Source: an uncultured Clostridia bacterium
GTDB lineage: Bacteria > Bacillota > Clostridia > Oscillospirales > Acutalibacteraceae
Assembly (NCBI GenBank): GCA_946186245.1
Contig: CAMHMN010000001.1
Span: 62,001 to 126,000 of the forward strand
Direction: 5' to 3'
DNA: 64,000 bases
In this document: positions 16,549 through 24,601 of the stretch, piece after piece
Numbering within the stretch: the stretch's first letter is position 1
Layout: each line of letters starts with the position of its first letter
Position numbers and translations under genes: made by a program
Notes under the pieces: generated by a model
The model's input: the letters and a program-made list of their open reading frames with translations, nothing else
Database searches by the model: none
Told to the model about the DNA's origin: nothing

Positions 16549-17133
16549 GTGCCGATGAATTCTTATACCGAGAGGTCGGACGCAGAGCTTGCGGTTTTGG
16601 CGTCGGATGATGATCAGGCTGCATTTGCCTGCCTTTTCGGACGTTACAACACGATGATACACGCCAAGGCGGTCGAAAAAAGCCGTATCTGTGGGGTTGA
16701 CATCACCGATGATATGTCGCAGGAAGCGGCGATAGGCTTTTTACACGCGGTGAGGAGCTATGACCCGTCAAAGGGAGCAAGTTTCCGCACCTATGCCGAA
16801 CGGTGTGTCGATCATATCCTGACGTCAGCGGTCAGGTCGTATTTCAGCGGCAAAAATGTGATTCTCAATAACAGCCTTCTGCTGGACGGCACCGAGCAGG
16901 ATGAAGATCTGGCTGCACTGGATGCTACCGATGTGGAAGGATTGGCTCTTTCAGGAGATACCGGTTCTTCGTTTCTGGTCAGGCTCAGCGAGCTGGAGCA
17001 GGCTGTTGCACGGATGCGTCTCAAGGGTCTGAGTTATGAAGAAACGGCTGATTCTCTGGGAATCAGCGTAAAATCGGTCGATAATGCGATTCAGCGAATA
17101 AGGCAGAAATACAAGGCGTCAAAGCGCGGCTAG
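16549..17133 (+). CDS. Sigma-70 family sigma factor, SigH-like
   Basis: This 194-residue protein has region 2 with DITDDMSQEAAIGFLHAVRSYDPSKGASFRTYAERCV, which resembles the SigH/SigF-group core-binding and -10 segment, and region 4 with LKGLSYEETADSLGISVKSVDNAIQRIRQKYK, a helix-turn-helix that is very SigH-like. It is shorter than Bacillus SigH (about 218) and its linker is acidic. The role is probably early stationary-phase or sporulation transcription, but a different alternative sigma is possible. GTG 16549 lies 7 bases after GGGAGG (16536-16541); ATG 16555 is the alternative. Confidence 0.8.
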   Translation: MPMNSYTERSDAELAVLASDDDQAAFACLFGRYNTMIHAKAVEKSRICGVDITDDMSQEAAIGFLHAVRSYDPSKGASFRTYAERCVDHILTSAVRSYFSGKNVILNNSLLLDGTEQDEDLAALDATDVEGLALSGDTGSSFLVRLSELEQAVARMRLKGLSYEETADSLGISVKSVDNAIQRIRQKYKASKRG

Positions 17134-17155
17134 TTGATCTGTCTGTTTGATAGAT

Positions 17156-17238
17156 GTCCCTGTAGCTCAATTCGCAAGCGCCGCATGGAATGCAGATGCA
17201 GATGTGCGGAGATGGCGGTGCAAGTCCGCCCCGGGGCA
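17156..17238 (+). ncRNA. Degenerate tRNA-like RNA with a 19-nt anticodon loop
   Basis: The cloverleaf can be drawn as follows. Acceptor GTCCCTG (17156-17162) with CCGGGGC (17231-17237) has six of seven pairs (one G-U, one U-C mismatch). A reduced D arm is GCT/AGC. The anticodon stem CCGCA/TGCGG encloses 19 bases that contain the repeat ATGCAGATGCAGATG. The variable loop is 4 bases. The T arm GGCGG/CCGCC has loop TGCAAGT. It lacks the D-loop GG and has G instead of T at position 55, two losses that normally interact. No CCA is encoded, unlike the two true tRNAs here. It lies between the sigma factor gene and a zinc-ribbon gene. It could be a tRNA pseudogene, a tRNA with an insertion, or a tRNA-like leader RNA. 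Confidence 0.5.
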
Positions 17239-17274
17239 AAACATTCTATTTTCTCTAAAGTGAGGTTTTTAACA

Positions 17275-17550
17275 ATGTACGAAGACAAAACTCTCAGATG
17301 CAAGGATTGCGGCAAAGAATTTGTTTTCACGGCAGGCGAGCAGGAATTCTACGCAAGCAAGGGCTTCGAAAATGAGCCCCAGCGCTGCAAGGAATGCCGT
17401 GACGCAAAGAAGGCAGCCACCAGACAGCAGCGCAAGACATACAAGGCAGTTTGCGACGCATGCGGCGGCGAAGCAACCGTTCCGTTTGAGCCCACAGAAG
17501 GACGTCCTGTTTACTGCAGCGAGTGCTTCGAAAAGATGAAGGCCAACTGA
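17275..17550 (+). CDS. Zinc-ribbon protein with four CxxC motifs
   Basis: This 91-residue protein has two zinc modules. The first has CKDC...CKEC within LRCKDCGKEFVFTAGEQEFY, typical of the small zf-trcl-type zinc ribbon. The second is CDAC-x17-CSEC, the CxxC-x17-CxxC domain often found with it. The linker is basic (KKAATRQQRKTYK), which suits nucleic-acid or ribosome contact; that is inference. ATG 17275 has TGAGG about 9 bases upstream. It starts 37 bases after the tRNA-like element, probably on the same transcript. Confidence 0.82.
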   Translation: MYEDKTLRCKDCGKEFVFTAGEQEFYASKGFENEPQRCKECRDAKKAATRQQRKTYKAVCDACGGEATVPFEPTEGRPVYCSECFEKMKAN

Positions 17551-17696
17551 ATCGGAACCAATCATTCCGTCTGATTCATGGCTTTGCCAAGGTCAATTAA
17601 ATGAGATTTTTGTTGAAATAATTTTTTCTTATAATCAATATTAGAGGATTACACCAACAGAACCTTCGTGAAATACATCGTTGGCAAGAAATCGGA

Positions 17697-17736
17697 AGCC
17701 GGGTAAGGGTCATCACGACCTTTGCCCGGCTTTTTT
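17697..17736 (+). terminator. Intrinsic terminator downstream of the zinc-ribbon gene
   Basis: Bases 17697-17711 pair with 17717-17731 (15 positions, two G-U) around loop ATCAC, followed by a run of six T. It lies 146 bases past the zinc-ribbon stop. The stretch between carries a TATAAT at 17630-17635 and a short open frame, but no supportable gene. Confidence 0.85.
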
Positions 17737-17756
17737 GTGTCCATTTTTTAAGTGCG

Positions 17757-17787
17757 GCATATTTTGTAAAAGGGAAAGCTATATACT
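17757..17787 (+). promoter_or_regulatory. Possible sporulation (SigE/SigK-like) promoter for dpaAB
   Basis: GCATATT (17757-17763) fits the SigE -35 consensus KMATATT exactly. TATATACT (17780-17787) fits CATACAMT at 6 of 8 positions with a 16-base spacer, one longer than usual. A housekeeping promoter is not evident here. Confidence 0.35.
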
Positions 17788-17819
17788 TATCCCGATCATC
17801 ATCTTCGGAGGTTATTGGA

Positions 17820-18686
17820 TTGGATAGATCAATTATTGCGGTGATAGGGGGAGATGCGAGACAGATCGCCCTGGCAAACATGCTGGCGTCCGAGGGAAAC
17901 ACCGTGTACTGTTCGGGCTTTGAGCATACGGCGCAGCAGCTTGTCGGCACGGCGTCCACCGATCCGATCACGGCGGCGCACATGGCGGATATCGTTATAC
18001 TGCCCATGCCGCCGACCCGCGACGGAAAAAACCTGAATGCCCCTCTCAGCCGTTATTGCATTCATCTGGACGGCGATTTCTGTTCCGCACTGTGCGGAAA
18101 GGAAGTCTTTACGGGAATGGCGGAGAAGCTGCGGAAAGTTTCGTCCGACTTTGCGCAGCTCAATCTGATTGATTACGGCGCGAGCGAAGCGTTTTTGCAG
18201 CGCAACGCACAGGCGACAGCCGAAGGCGCGCTGGCGGAGATCATTACCCATTATCCCCGCACGGTATGCGGCAGCCGTATTCTCATCACAGGCTGCGGCA
18301 GGATTTCCTGCTTCCTTGCGCCGATGCTCCGTGCGCTCGGAGGAGAAGTATCGGTAGCTTCACGCAAATCAGGCGACAGGGCCAAAACCGCCGCAATGGG
18401 CATGGAGGCGATGTCATTTTCCATTGCGTCCAGAAAGGCAAGGAATTTCGGGCTGATCATCAATACCGTGCCGGCGCCGGTAGTGGATTATCGGTTTATT
18501 GAAGGCGTTTCGGATGATGTGGTGTTTCTGGAACTGGCTTCGTCACCCGGAGGAATCGACCTTGACGCCTGTAAAAAGAGGAATCTGCGTGTGATAAGCG
18601 CACCGGGGCTGCCCGGAAAGTATTCGCCGCTTTCGGCGGCTGAAGCAGTCAAAGAAACAGTGATGTCTATCTTGGAGGAGGATTAA
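17820..18686 (+). CDS. dpaA: Dipicolinate synthase subunit A
   Basis: This 288-residue protein has an N-terminal domain typical of DpaA (IAVIGGDARQIALANMLASEGNTVY) and a C-terminal Rossmann domain with ILITGCGRISCFLAPMLRALG-type nucleotide binding and a VFLELASSPGGID stretch. DpaA with DpaB converts a lysine-pathway intermediate to dipicolinic acid in the mother cell, for loading into the spore core. The start is TTG 17820, 8 bases after CGGAGG (17806-17811). dpaB follows with a 4-base gap. Its presence is strong evidence that the organism makes spores. Confidence 0.93.
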   Translation: MDRSIIAVIGGDARQIALANMLASEGNTVYCSGFEHTAQQLVGTASTDPITAAHMADIVILPMPPTRDGKNLNAPLSRYCIHLDGDFCSALCGKEVFTGMAEKLRKVSSDFAQLNLIDYGASEAFLQRNAQATAEGALAEIITHYPRTVCGSRILITGCGRISCFLAPMLRALGGEVSVASRKSGDRAKTAAMGMEAMSFSIASRKARNFGLIINTVPAPVVDYRFIEGVSDDVVFLELASSPGGIDLDACKKRNLRVISAPGLPGKYSPLSAAEAVKETVMSILEED

Positions 18687-18690
18687 TGCT

Positions 18691-19272
18691 ATGGAAAATT
18701 TAATGAATCTGAAAATCGGCTATGCGGTATGCGGTTCCTTCTGTACCTTCCGCAAAGCGATAGAAGCGATGAAACAGCTGGCGCAGAGCGGCGCGGATCT
18801 TTATCCGATTATGTCGCAGAACGCTTATTCGCTCGACACCCGCTTCGGAATGGCAGCCGATTTTGTTGAGGAAATCGAGTCGGTATGCGGCAAGAGCGTC
18901 ATACACACCATTCCGCAGGCTGAGCCGATCGGCCCGCAGAAGCTGCTGGACGTGCTGGTGATCTCGCCCTGTACAGGGAACACCCTTGCAAAGCTCGCGG
19001 CAGGCGTGACCGACACTTCCGTGACGCTGGCGGCAAAGGCGCATCTGAGAAACGCACGTCCGCTGGTGATCGGCGTTTCCACCAACGATGCGCTTGCCGC
19101 CTCGGCAAAGAACATCGGATCCCTGATGAATAACAAAAATATCTTCTTCATTCCCATGTCACAGGACGATACGCAAAAGAAGCCCAATTCGGTGGTGGCG
19201 AATTTTGACCAGACATCTGCCGCCATCAGAAGCGCACTCCGTCACACCCAGCTCCAGCCGGTATATTGTTAA
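18691..19272 (+). CDS. dpaB: Dipicolinate synthase subunit B (flavoprotein)
   Basis: This 193-residue protein has the flavoprotein fold of DpaB (SpoVFB): KIGYAVCGSFCTFRKAIEAM at the N-terminus, VISPCTGNTLAKLAAGVTD in the middle and a PLVIGVSTNDAL segment. It works with DpaA to make dipicolinate. The start ATG follows GGAGGAGG at the end of dpaA. A strong terminator follows. Confidence 0.94.
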   Translation: MENLMNLKIGYAVCGSFCTFRKAIEAMKQLAQSGADLYPIMSQNAYSLDTRFGMAADFVEEIESVCGKSVIHTIPQAEPIGPQKLLDVLVISPCTGNTLAKLAAGVTDTSVTLAAKAHLRNARPLVIGVSTNDALAASAKNIGSLMNNKNIFFIPMSQDDTQKKPNSVVANFDQTSAAIRSALRHTQLQPVYC

Positions 19273-19281
19273 TTCAAAAAA

Positions 19282-19330
19282 AGCCGCAGCATACCCTGCA
19301 CTGACAGGAAGCATGCTGCGGCTGATTTTT
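19282..19330. terminator. Bidirectional terminator between dpaB and the HtrA gene
   Basis: AGCCGCAGCAT (19282-19292) pairs with ATGCTGCGGCT (19313-19323). There is an A-run on the left and a T-run on the right, so it serves both converging genes. Confidence 0.85.
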
Positions 19331-19367
19331 TTCTGATGAATTAATCCGATGGCGGAAGAAAAAAACT

Positions 19368-20627
19368 TTATCCTTTGTATTCGGTCAGCGTGATGTCCAC
19401 CTTGTAATCCTGACCTCTTCTTCTGATAATCATGCTGACGGTGTCGCCGACCTGAAGATTCTTTGTCTGCTCCTGAATGTCGTTTTCAGACTGAATCTGC
19501 ACGCCGTTCACGGAAACGATCATATCGCCCGCCTGCAATCCCGCAGCGTAGGCGTCGGAGCGCATGTCGACATTGGAAATGAATACTCCGTAATCGTCAT
19601 AACCGTAGAGCCACGCGGCAGCGAGGCTGTTGACGGTGACATAGGTCAGTCCCAGATTGGCGCGTCCCTTGACATAGCCATATTCCATGAGGTCGCCGAT
19701 GACCTTCCGAACGGTATTGGCAGGAATGGCAAATCCAAGGCCTTCTATGTCGGAACCGCTGGATTTCGCGTTGACAATGCCGATCAGGTTGCCTCTGTCG
19801 TCGAAAAGACCGCCGCCGGAATTGCCGGGATTGATGGCCGCGCTGGTCTGGAGAAGGGTCATGGTTTCGCCGCCGATTTCGATTTCACGGCCGAGAGCAC
19901 TGACGATGCCGCTTGTCACGGTGCCGCCGAGCTGGCCGAGAGGATTGCCGATGGCAATAGCGGTCTGCCCTACCTTGAGCTGATCGGAATCGGCAACCAG
20001 AACGGCCGGAGTAAGTCCGGTTTCGTCAATTTTCAGCAGGGCAAGATCGGTTTTTGCGTCGTCGCCGATAATCTTTGCGCTGTAGCTGGTTCCGTTTTTC
20101 AGAGTGACGTTGATTTTGGTGGCGCCGTCTATGACGTGGTGATTGGTGACGATGTAACCGTCAGTGGTGAAGATGACGCCGCTTCCTGCACCCTGCGAAA
20201 TATACTGACCGAGGAATGAATTGGTGGAGACGATTTCTGTGGTAATCTCCACGACGGAATCGGAAACCGCCGCCGCCACGTCCTCCACAGCGAAGGAAGC
20301 CTGACTGGAATTGTCAGTGGTACGCTCTATCTCCTGGAAGACGACCTTGCCGTCTTCGGTCTGGACGACGGTTTTTCCGCCGGAAAGCTTGGCGCCGATA
20401 AATCCTCCGCCCAATCCGAGCAGCAGGGCAAGAAGAGCGGAAATCAGTATGGTGGAAATGCTGGTCTGACCGTTTTTCTTCTGACCGCCGTTGCCGGCCG
20501 GCTGCTGATAGGTTTGCTGCGGCTGTGAAATGTACTGCGCCTGGGGACGGCTCTGGGTCATGGCCTGCGTCGGCATACCGGGCTGTGAATTGCGGATGTT
20601 GTTTTGATTGGGATAATTAGCTGACAT
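19368..20627 (-). CDS. htrA: HtrA/DegP-like trypsin-type serine protease with PDZ domain
   Basis: This 419-residue protein has a Gln/Pro/Asn-rich cytoplasmic N-terminus (1-55), one membrane helix (about 57-80), a trypsin-like domain and one PDZ domain (about 325-415). The catalytic triad is His near 164 (in NHHVIDG), Asp near 194 (KTDLALLKI) and Ser near 270 (GNSGGGLFD). It is anchored in the membrane with the protease outside, where it degrades misfolded exported proteins. AAGGAG lies 9 bases before the ATG. It is a single-gene unit. Confidence 0.93.
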   Translation of the reverse strand: MSANYPNQNNIRNSQPGMPTQAMTQSRPQAQYISQPQQTYQQPAGNGGQKKNGQTSISTILISALLALLLGLGGGFIGAKLSGGKTVVQTEDGKVVFQEIERTTDNSSQASFAVEDVAAAVSDSVVEITTEIVSTNSFLGQYISQGAGSGVIFTTDGYIVTNHHVIDGATKINVTLKNGTSYSAKIIGDDAKTDLALLKIDETGLTPAVLVADSDQLKVGQTAIAIGNPLGQLGGTVTSGIVSALGREIEIGGETMTLLQTSAAINPGNSGGGLFDDRGNLIGIVNAKSSGSDIEGLGFAIPANTVRKVIGDLMEYGYVKGRANLGLTYVTVNSLAAAWLYGYDDYGVFISNVDMRSDAYAAGLQAGDMIVSVNGVQIQSENDIQEQTKNLQVGDTVSMIIRRRGQDYKVDITLTEYKG

Positions 20628-20862
20628 AATGGATGCTCCTTTTCTTTTTGATTTTCGTTATTTCCATTCTAAACCATCTGATTGATGAAATATTGATTGC
20701 TTCATGATTTAATAATGATGTAATTATGATAATTACGTGATGAGCGCTGGTAAGATTTCAGATATATTATACATATGTTCATATTATATACATAAATTTA
20801 TTGTAAAATATTATGCAATTGTAAATATTATTAAAAATCAAAGAATTTGCGAGGAAACTGTT

Positions 20863-22326
20863 TTGAAATCTTTTGTCACAAACCATAGACAGACCCTCAT
20901 CAGCTTCTGCGGAGTTGCCGCCGTGCTGATAACGGTGGGGGTGCTTTGGCTCACAATGGGCGGTACAAATCAGAAGAAAACGCTTACGTCGGAGAATAAA
21001 GCCTCCGAGAGCGACTATTACCTGCCTTCAGTGTCCGGATCGGATGAAATATCAGTCGACGAAATGAAAATTGAGCGTGTGGTTGTCACCAAACTGCTGG
21101 ATATCTATGAAACCGGCGGCGACTGGGGAGGAGAATCCATCGTCCAGCGGACGCAGACCTTCATGGTGAAGATACTCACAGGGCCGTATAAAGGCGTGGA
21201 GACCCAGATGCAGCTTGATCTCACAGATATGACAGGCACAGGCAAGGGGGTCATCATCGCCAAGGAAGGCGACCGGCTTCTGGGCTATTTCGTGATGGAT
21301 TACGATACATACACGCTTTACGGCACATGCACAGGTTTTCAGCGAGACATTCCGCTGGCGTGGCTTGCGCTGGGATTCATCGTGCTTCTGATTCTCTTTT
21401 TCGGACGTGCGGGGGTAAAGTCTTTTTCCGCGCTGGTGATCACCTGCTTCATGCTGATCTTTGTGATGATACCGCTCGTCTATAACGGAATGGATCCCGT
21501 ACTGGCGGTGGCGATTTTTGGCTCTGCCACCATTGTTGTCACGCTGCTCATGGTACACGGGGCTTCTGTTTCCTCGCTTGCGGCGGGAACAGGCGCGGTT
21601 GGCGGCGTGCTGACCTCCGCACTGATTGCCTTTATCCTGAAAAGGCTGATCTGGATTACGGGGACGGTAGACGAGGAATCCATCAGCCTGCTCTACACCG
21701 ACAACGGACGCAATCTCGATGTGGCGGCCATTCTCTTTGCCGCGATTGTCATAGGAAGTCTGGGAGGGACCATCGACGTCAGTGTTTCGATCTCTTCTTC
21801 TCTGGAAGAACTGAAGGGGAAAATGGGAGAGAGCATCAACGGCTGGGAACTTGCACGCTCCGGCATGTCCATCGGCTGCGATATCATGGGAGCTTCGCTC
21901 AACACAATGATACTGGCGTACGTCGGCAGCTCCTTCCAACTGCTGATGCTGTTCAGCGCCTATCATATTTCGCTGGAGGAAATCATCAACAATGAGATGA
22001 TCGCCGTCGAATTGCTCAGAGCGCTGGCGGGCTGCTTCGGGCTGCTTATGTCGGTGCCGATAACTTCGGTCACCGCCGCGCTGCTTTCCTGCAAAGGAAA
22101 TATGGGAACACTGAATCTGAACGACATCAAGATAATGCGTTTGTGTACCGGAGCGGGAAAGAAGCTGTCCGCTGCCTGGAAAAACGCTCTTGCTGAGGCA
22201 AAAAAGAACGCGTCCGACAAGGAGGAGGACCATCAGGAGCCGCAGAATCTGTTTGAAAAAGCAAGACATCACTACGAAGAAATGAATGCGGAAGATTCCG
22301 AAAAGGACAGTGAACGAAATGGCTGA
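20863..22326 (+). CDS. YibE/F-like polytopic membrane protein
   Basis: This 487-residue protein has an N-terminal membrane anchor, an extracytoplasmic beta-rich segment (about 60-150), then about seven to eight membrane helices with LYTDNGRNLDVAAILFAAIVIGSLGGTIDVSVSISSSLEEL and SGMSIGCDIMGASLNTMILAYVG, which are characteristic of the YibE/F family. Its function is unknown; a transport role has been suggested for relatives. I place the start at TTG 20863, 8 bases after GAGG, because the 42 upstream codons are AT-rich and unlike the rest of the protein. The end overlaps the next gene by 8 bases, which implies translational coupling. Confidence 0.8.
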   Translation: MKSFVTNHRQTLISFCGVAAVLITVGVLWLTMGGTNQKKTLTSENKASESDYYLPSVSGSDEISVDEMKIERVVVTKLLDIYETGGDWGGESIVQRTQTFMVKILTGPYKGVETQMQLDLTDMTGTGKGVIIAKEGDRLLGYFVMDYDTYTLYGTCTGFQRDIPLAWLALGFIVLLILFFGRAGVKSFSALVITCFMLIFVMIPLVYNGMDPVLAVAIFGSATIVVTLLMVHGASVSSLAAGTGAVGGVLTSALIAFILKRLIWITGTVDEESISLLYTDNGRNLDVAAILFAAIVIGSLGGTIDVSVSISSSLEELKGKMGESINGWELARSGMSIGCDIMGASLNTMILAYVGSSFQLLMLFSAYHISLEEIINNEMIAVELLRALAGCFGLLMSVPITSVTAALLSCKGNMGTLNLNDIKIMRLCTGAGKKLSAAWKNALAEAKKNASDKEEDHQEPQNLFEKARHHYEEMNAEDSEKDSERNG

Positions 22327-22927
22327 TGCAACAGAAAGCAGGGGAGGATCGTCATTCTTCGCGATCATTTCCCGCATGAAGTATATAGACCGCTGGGCGC
22401 TGATGCGCAACACACACAGCGAAAATTTAAGCGAGCATTCGCTTGACACTGCGATCATCGCCCATGCGCTGGCGGTTATCCGGAACAAACGCTTCGGAGG
22501 GAGCGTCGATCCGGAACGGGCTGCGCTTCTGGCGATATTCCACGATGTGCCGGAGGTCATCACAGGCGATATGCCGACGCCGGTAAAGTATTTCAGCAGC
22601 GAAATACGCACCGCTTACGCGGGAGTGGAAAGCGCAGCGGAGAACCGCCTTGTTTCGCTGCTTCCGGAGGATATCCGGGATGAATACACTTCGCTCATCA
22701 CCCATGAAGGAGAGGACGCGGAACTGCTGCGGATTGTCAAATGTGCCGATAAGCTGAGCGCGCTCATCAAGTGCATTGAGGAAGAAAAGGCCTGCAATAA
22801 GGAATTTACTGCGGCAAAGGCATCCACCATTCAATCCATCAGGGAAATGGAGCTGCCGGAGGGAATTGAATTTCTCGAGAAATTCATTCCGCCGTTTGAA
22901 CTGACGCTGGACGATCAGAATATGTGA
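22319..22927 (+). CDS. yfbR: HD-domain 5'-nucleotidase (YfbR-like)
   Basis: This 202-residue protein has the HD phosphohydrolase motif: NLSEHSLDTAIIAHAL (His), LLAIFHDVPEVITGD (His-Asp pair) and a later IVKCADKLSALIKC (Asp). YfbR-type enzymes dephosphorylate deoxyribonucleoside 5'-monophosphates. Its position just before deoC, deoD and deoB-cdd fits the role of feeding deoxynucleosides into salvage. The start overlaps the YibE/F stop (ATGGCTGA). Confidence 0.88.
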   Translation: MADATESRGGSSFFAIISRMKYIDRWALMRNTHSENLSEHSLDTAIIAHALAVIRNKRFGGSVDPERAALLAIFHDVPEVITGDMPTPVKYFSSEIRTAYAGVESAAENRLVSLLPEDIRDEYTSLITHEGEDAELLRIVKCADKLSALIKCIEEEKACNKEFTAAKASTIQSIREMELPEGIEFLEKFIPPFELTLDDQNM

Positions 22928-22959
22928 GAATAATTGGTAATACTAATGGAGATAACACG

Positions 22960-23613
22960 ATGGATAAGAGAGACATACTGAGCAAAGTCGATCATACGCT
23001 TCTCAGGCAGGACGCGACATGGGAGGAAATCAAAAATCTGTGTGACGAAGGACTCCAATACGGCACGGCATCGGTCTGCATTCCGCCTTCGTTTGTCAGC
23101 CGCGCGGCGGGATATCTGCAAGGGAGGCTCGCGGTCTGTACGGTCATTGGATTCCCAAACGGCTACAGCACCACGGCTTCAAAGGTATTTGAAGCTGCCG
23201 ATGCGGTGAAGAACGGTGCGGACGAGATCGACATGGTGATCAACCTGGGAATGCTGAAGGAGAAAAGGTGCCAGGACGTTCTCGGCGAGATCAAGGAAAT
23301 CAGATCAGCCTGCGGCAGCCGTCTGCTGAAGGTCATTGTGGAAACCTGCCTTCTGACGGAGGAAGAAAAGGTCAGAATGTGCGGCATAGTGTCCGAATCG
23401 GGAGCGGAATTCATCAAGACGTCCACAGGATTCTCCAAAGGGGGAGCAACACTTGAAGATATTCAGCTTTTCAAGGCGAACGTCGCGCCGCATGTCAGAA
23501 TCAAGGCGGCAGGCGGCGTGCAGACGGCGGAGGACGCGATGGCTTTCATAGAAGCGGGAGCGTCTCGCATAGGTTCAAGCAAAATAGCGCGGGTCATTGC
23601 CGGCAAAGTATAG
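22960..23613 (+). CDS. deoC: Deoxyribose-phosphate aldolase
   Basis: This 217-residue class I aldolase has DHTLLRQDATW at the start, CIPPSFV, GADEIDMVINLG, IVETCLLTEEE and the Schiff-base lysine in VRIKAAGGVQT. It splits 2-deoxyribose-5-phosphate into glyceraldehyde-3-phosphate and acetaldehyde. The length is normal. ATG 22960 follows GGAG (22948-22951) by 8 bases. Confidence 0.95.
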   Translation: MDKRDILSKVDHTLLRQDATWEEIKNLCDEGLQYGTASVCIPPSFVSRAAGYLQGRLAVCTVIGFPNGYSTTASKVFEAADAVKNGADEIDMVINLGMLKEKRCQDVLGEIKEIRSACGSRLLKVIVETCLLTEEEKVRMCGIVSESGAEFIKTSTGFSKGGATLEDIQLFKANVAPHVRIKAAGGVQTAEDAMAFIEAGASRIGSSKIARVIAGKV

Positions 23614-23808
23614 AAAAGCACGTAATCAGCTGCCACGCACTGCGATTGAAAACGGAGTTGGGCGTAATCAAAAAGGCAAAGACCTGAGATTTTCCTTCTC
23701 CGACCGGAGAAAAATCCTGCGGTATTCAACTCGCAAAACCCCAGGAATTACGGCATTTTAGCATTTTTACAATCGACTAAATGAAATGAACCAAAGGAGA
23801 CGACACGA

Positions 23809-24582
23809 ATGAAACTCTTCAAAACGATCCTGATGTCGCTCTGTGTGCTTCTGACATTTTCCTCATGCGCAGGAGAGAGTGCCAAGCATGAAAAGGAGAG
23901 GGAAGCAATGACCAATCCTTCTGCGGCGGAGAAGCAGGATGCGGAAAACGGGCAGACCGACGGGACAGCGGCGAGAGGAAAGCTCCTTTATATGGGGCAT
24001 GCGAGCATAAGAATTACCACTCCCGAGCAAAAGGTCATCTATATTGACCCTTACGCCGGAAAGGGCTATGAACCGGCGGCGGATCTGATTCTTGTCACAC
24101 ATGACCATTATGATCACACCGCACTCGACAGGATTGCCGACCGGACAGCCGACTGCAGGATCATCACCTGGAAGGAAGCGCTTGTAAAAGGAAAGCATCA
24201 GACCTTTGATCTGGGCTATGCCACGGTAGAGGCAGTGGAAGCGGGCTATAACCGCAATCACAATGTCAAAAGCTGCGTCGGTTACATCATCACGCTTTCC
24301 GACGGGGTTTCCGTATATGTGACAGGCGATACCAGCAAGACGAAACAGATGCCGGCGCTATCGGAAAAGCATATCGACTATGCGTTCTATTGCTGTGACG
24401 GCGTTTACAACATGGATTTAGCCGAAGCGGCGGAATGTGCCAGGCTGGTGGGAGCGAAGCACGATATTCCCTATCATGTGATTCCCGCGAAGGGCCAATA
24501 TTTTGACCGTAAAAGAGCTGAAAAATTCGATTCGGCCAATCTATTAGTGGTTGATGAAGGTGAAGAAATAGAGCTGCAATAA
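23809..24582 (+). CDS. MBL-fold metallohydrolase, predicted lipoprotein
   Basis: This 257-residue protein has a lipoprotein signal (KLFKTILMSLCVLLTFSSC, Cys near 20), a Lys/Glu-rich spacer, then a UlaG-like metallo-beta-lactamase domain: GHASIRITT, THDHYDHT (metal ligands), and a later VYVTGDTSKT. Substrate unknown. It lies between deoC and deoD but is exported, so its link to nucleoside salvage may be only positional, or it could act on extracellular nucleotide-type substrates. AGGAG precedes the ATG by about 9 bases. Confidence 0.82.
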   Translation: MKLFKTILMSLCVLLTFSSCAGESAKHEKEREAMTNPSAAEKQDAENGQTDGTAARGKLLYMGHASIRITTPEQKVIYIDPYAGKGYEPAADLILVTHDHYDHTALDRIADRTADCRIITWKEALVKGKHQTFDLGYATVEAVEAGYNRNHNVKSCVGYIITLSDGVSVYVTGDTSKTKQMPALSEKHIDYAFYCCDGVYNMDLAEAAECARLVGAKHDIPYHVIPAKGQYFDRKRAEKFDSANLLVVDEGEEIELQ

Positions 24583-24601
24583 CAGAAAGGAGAAAACCAT
24601 C

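Noticed and set aside
17156..17238. Calling the element a functional tRNA
   Set aside because: The anticodon loop is 19 bases, the D-loop lacks GG, the acceptor stem has a mismatch and no CCA is encoded, so no amino acid can be assigned.
17640..17706. Short frame ending in VKYIVGKKSEAG considered as a gene
   Set aside because: It has no ATG, only a GTG after much of the frame, and no ribosome binding site. Kept only as an observation.
23614..23808. Terminator after deoC
   Set aside because: A TTCTCC/GGAGAA hairpin is present near 23692-23711, but it is short, and no T-run follows.
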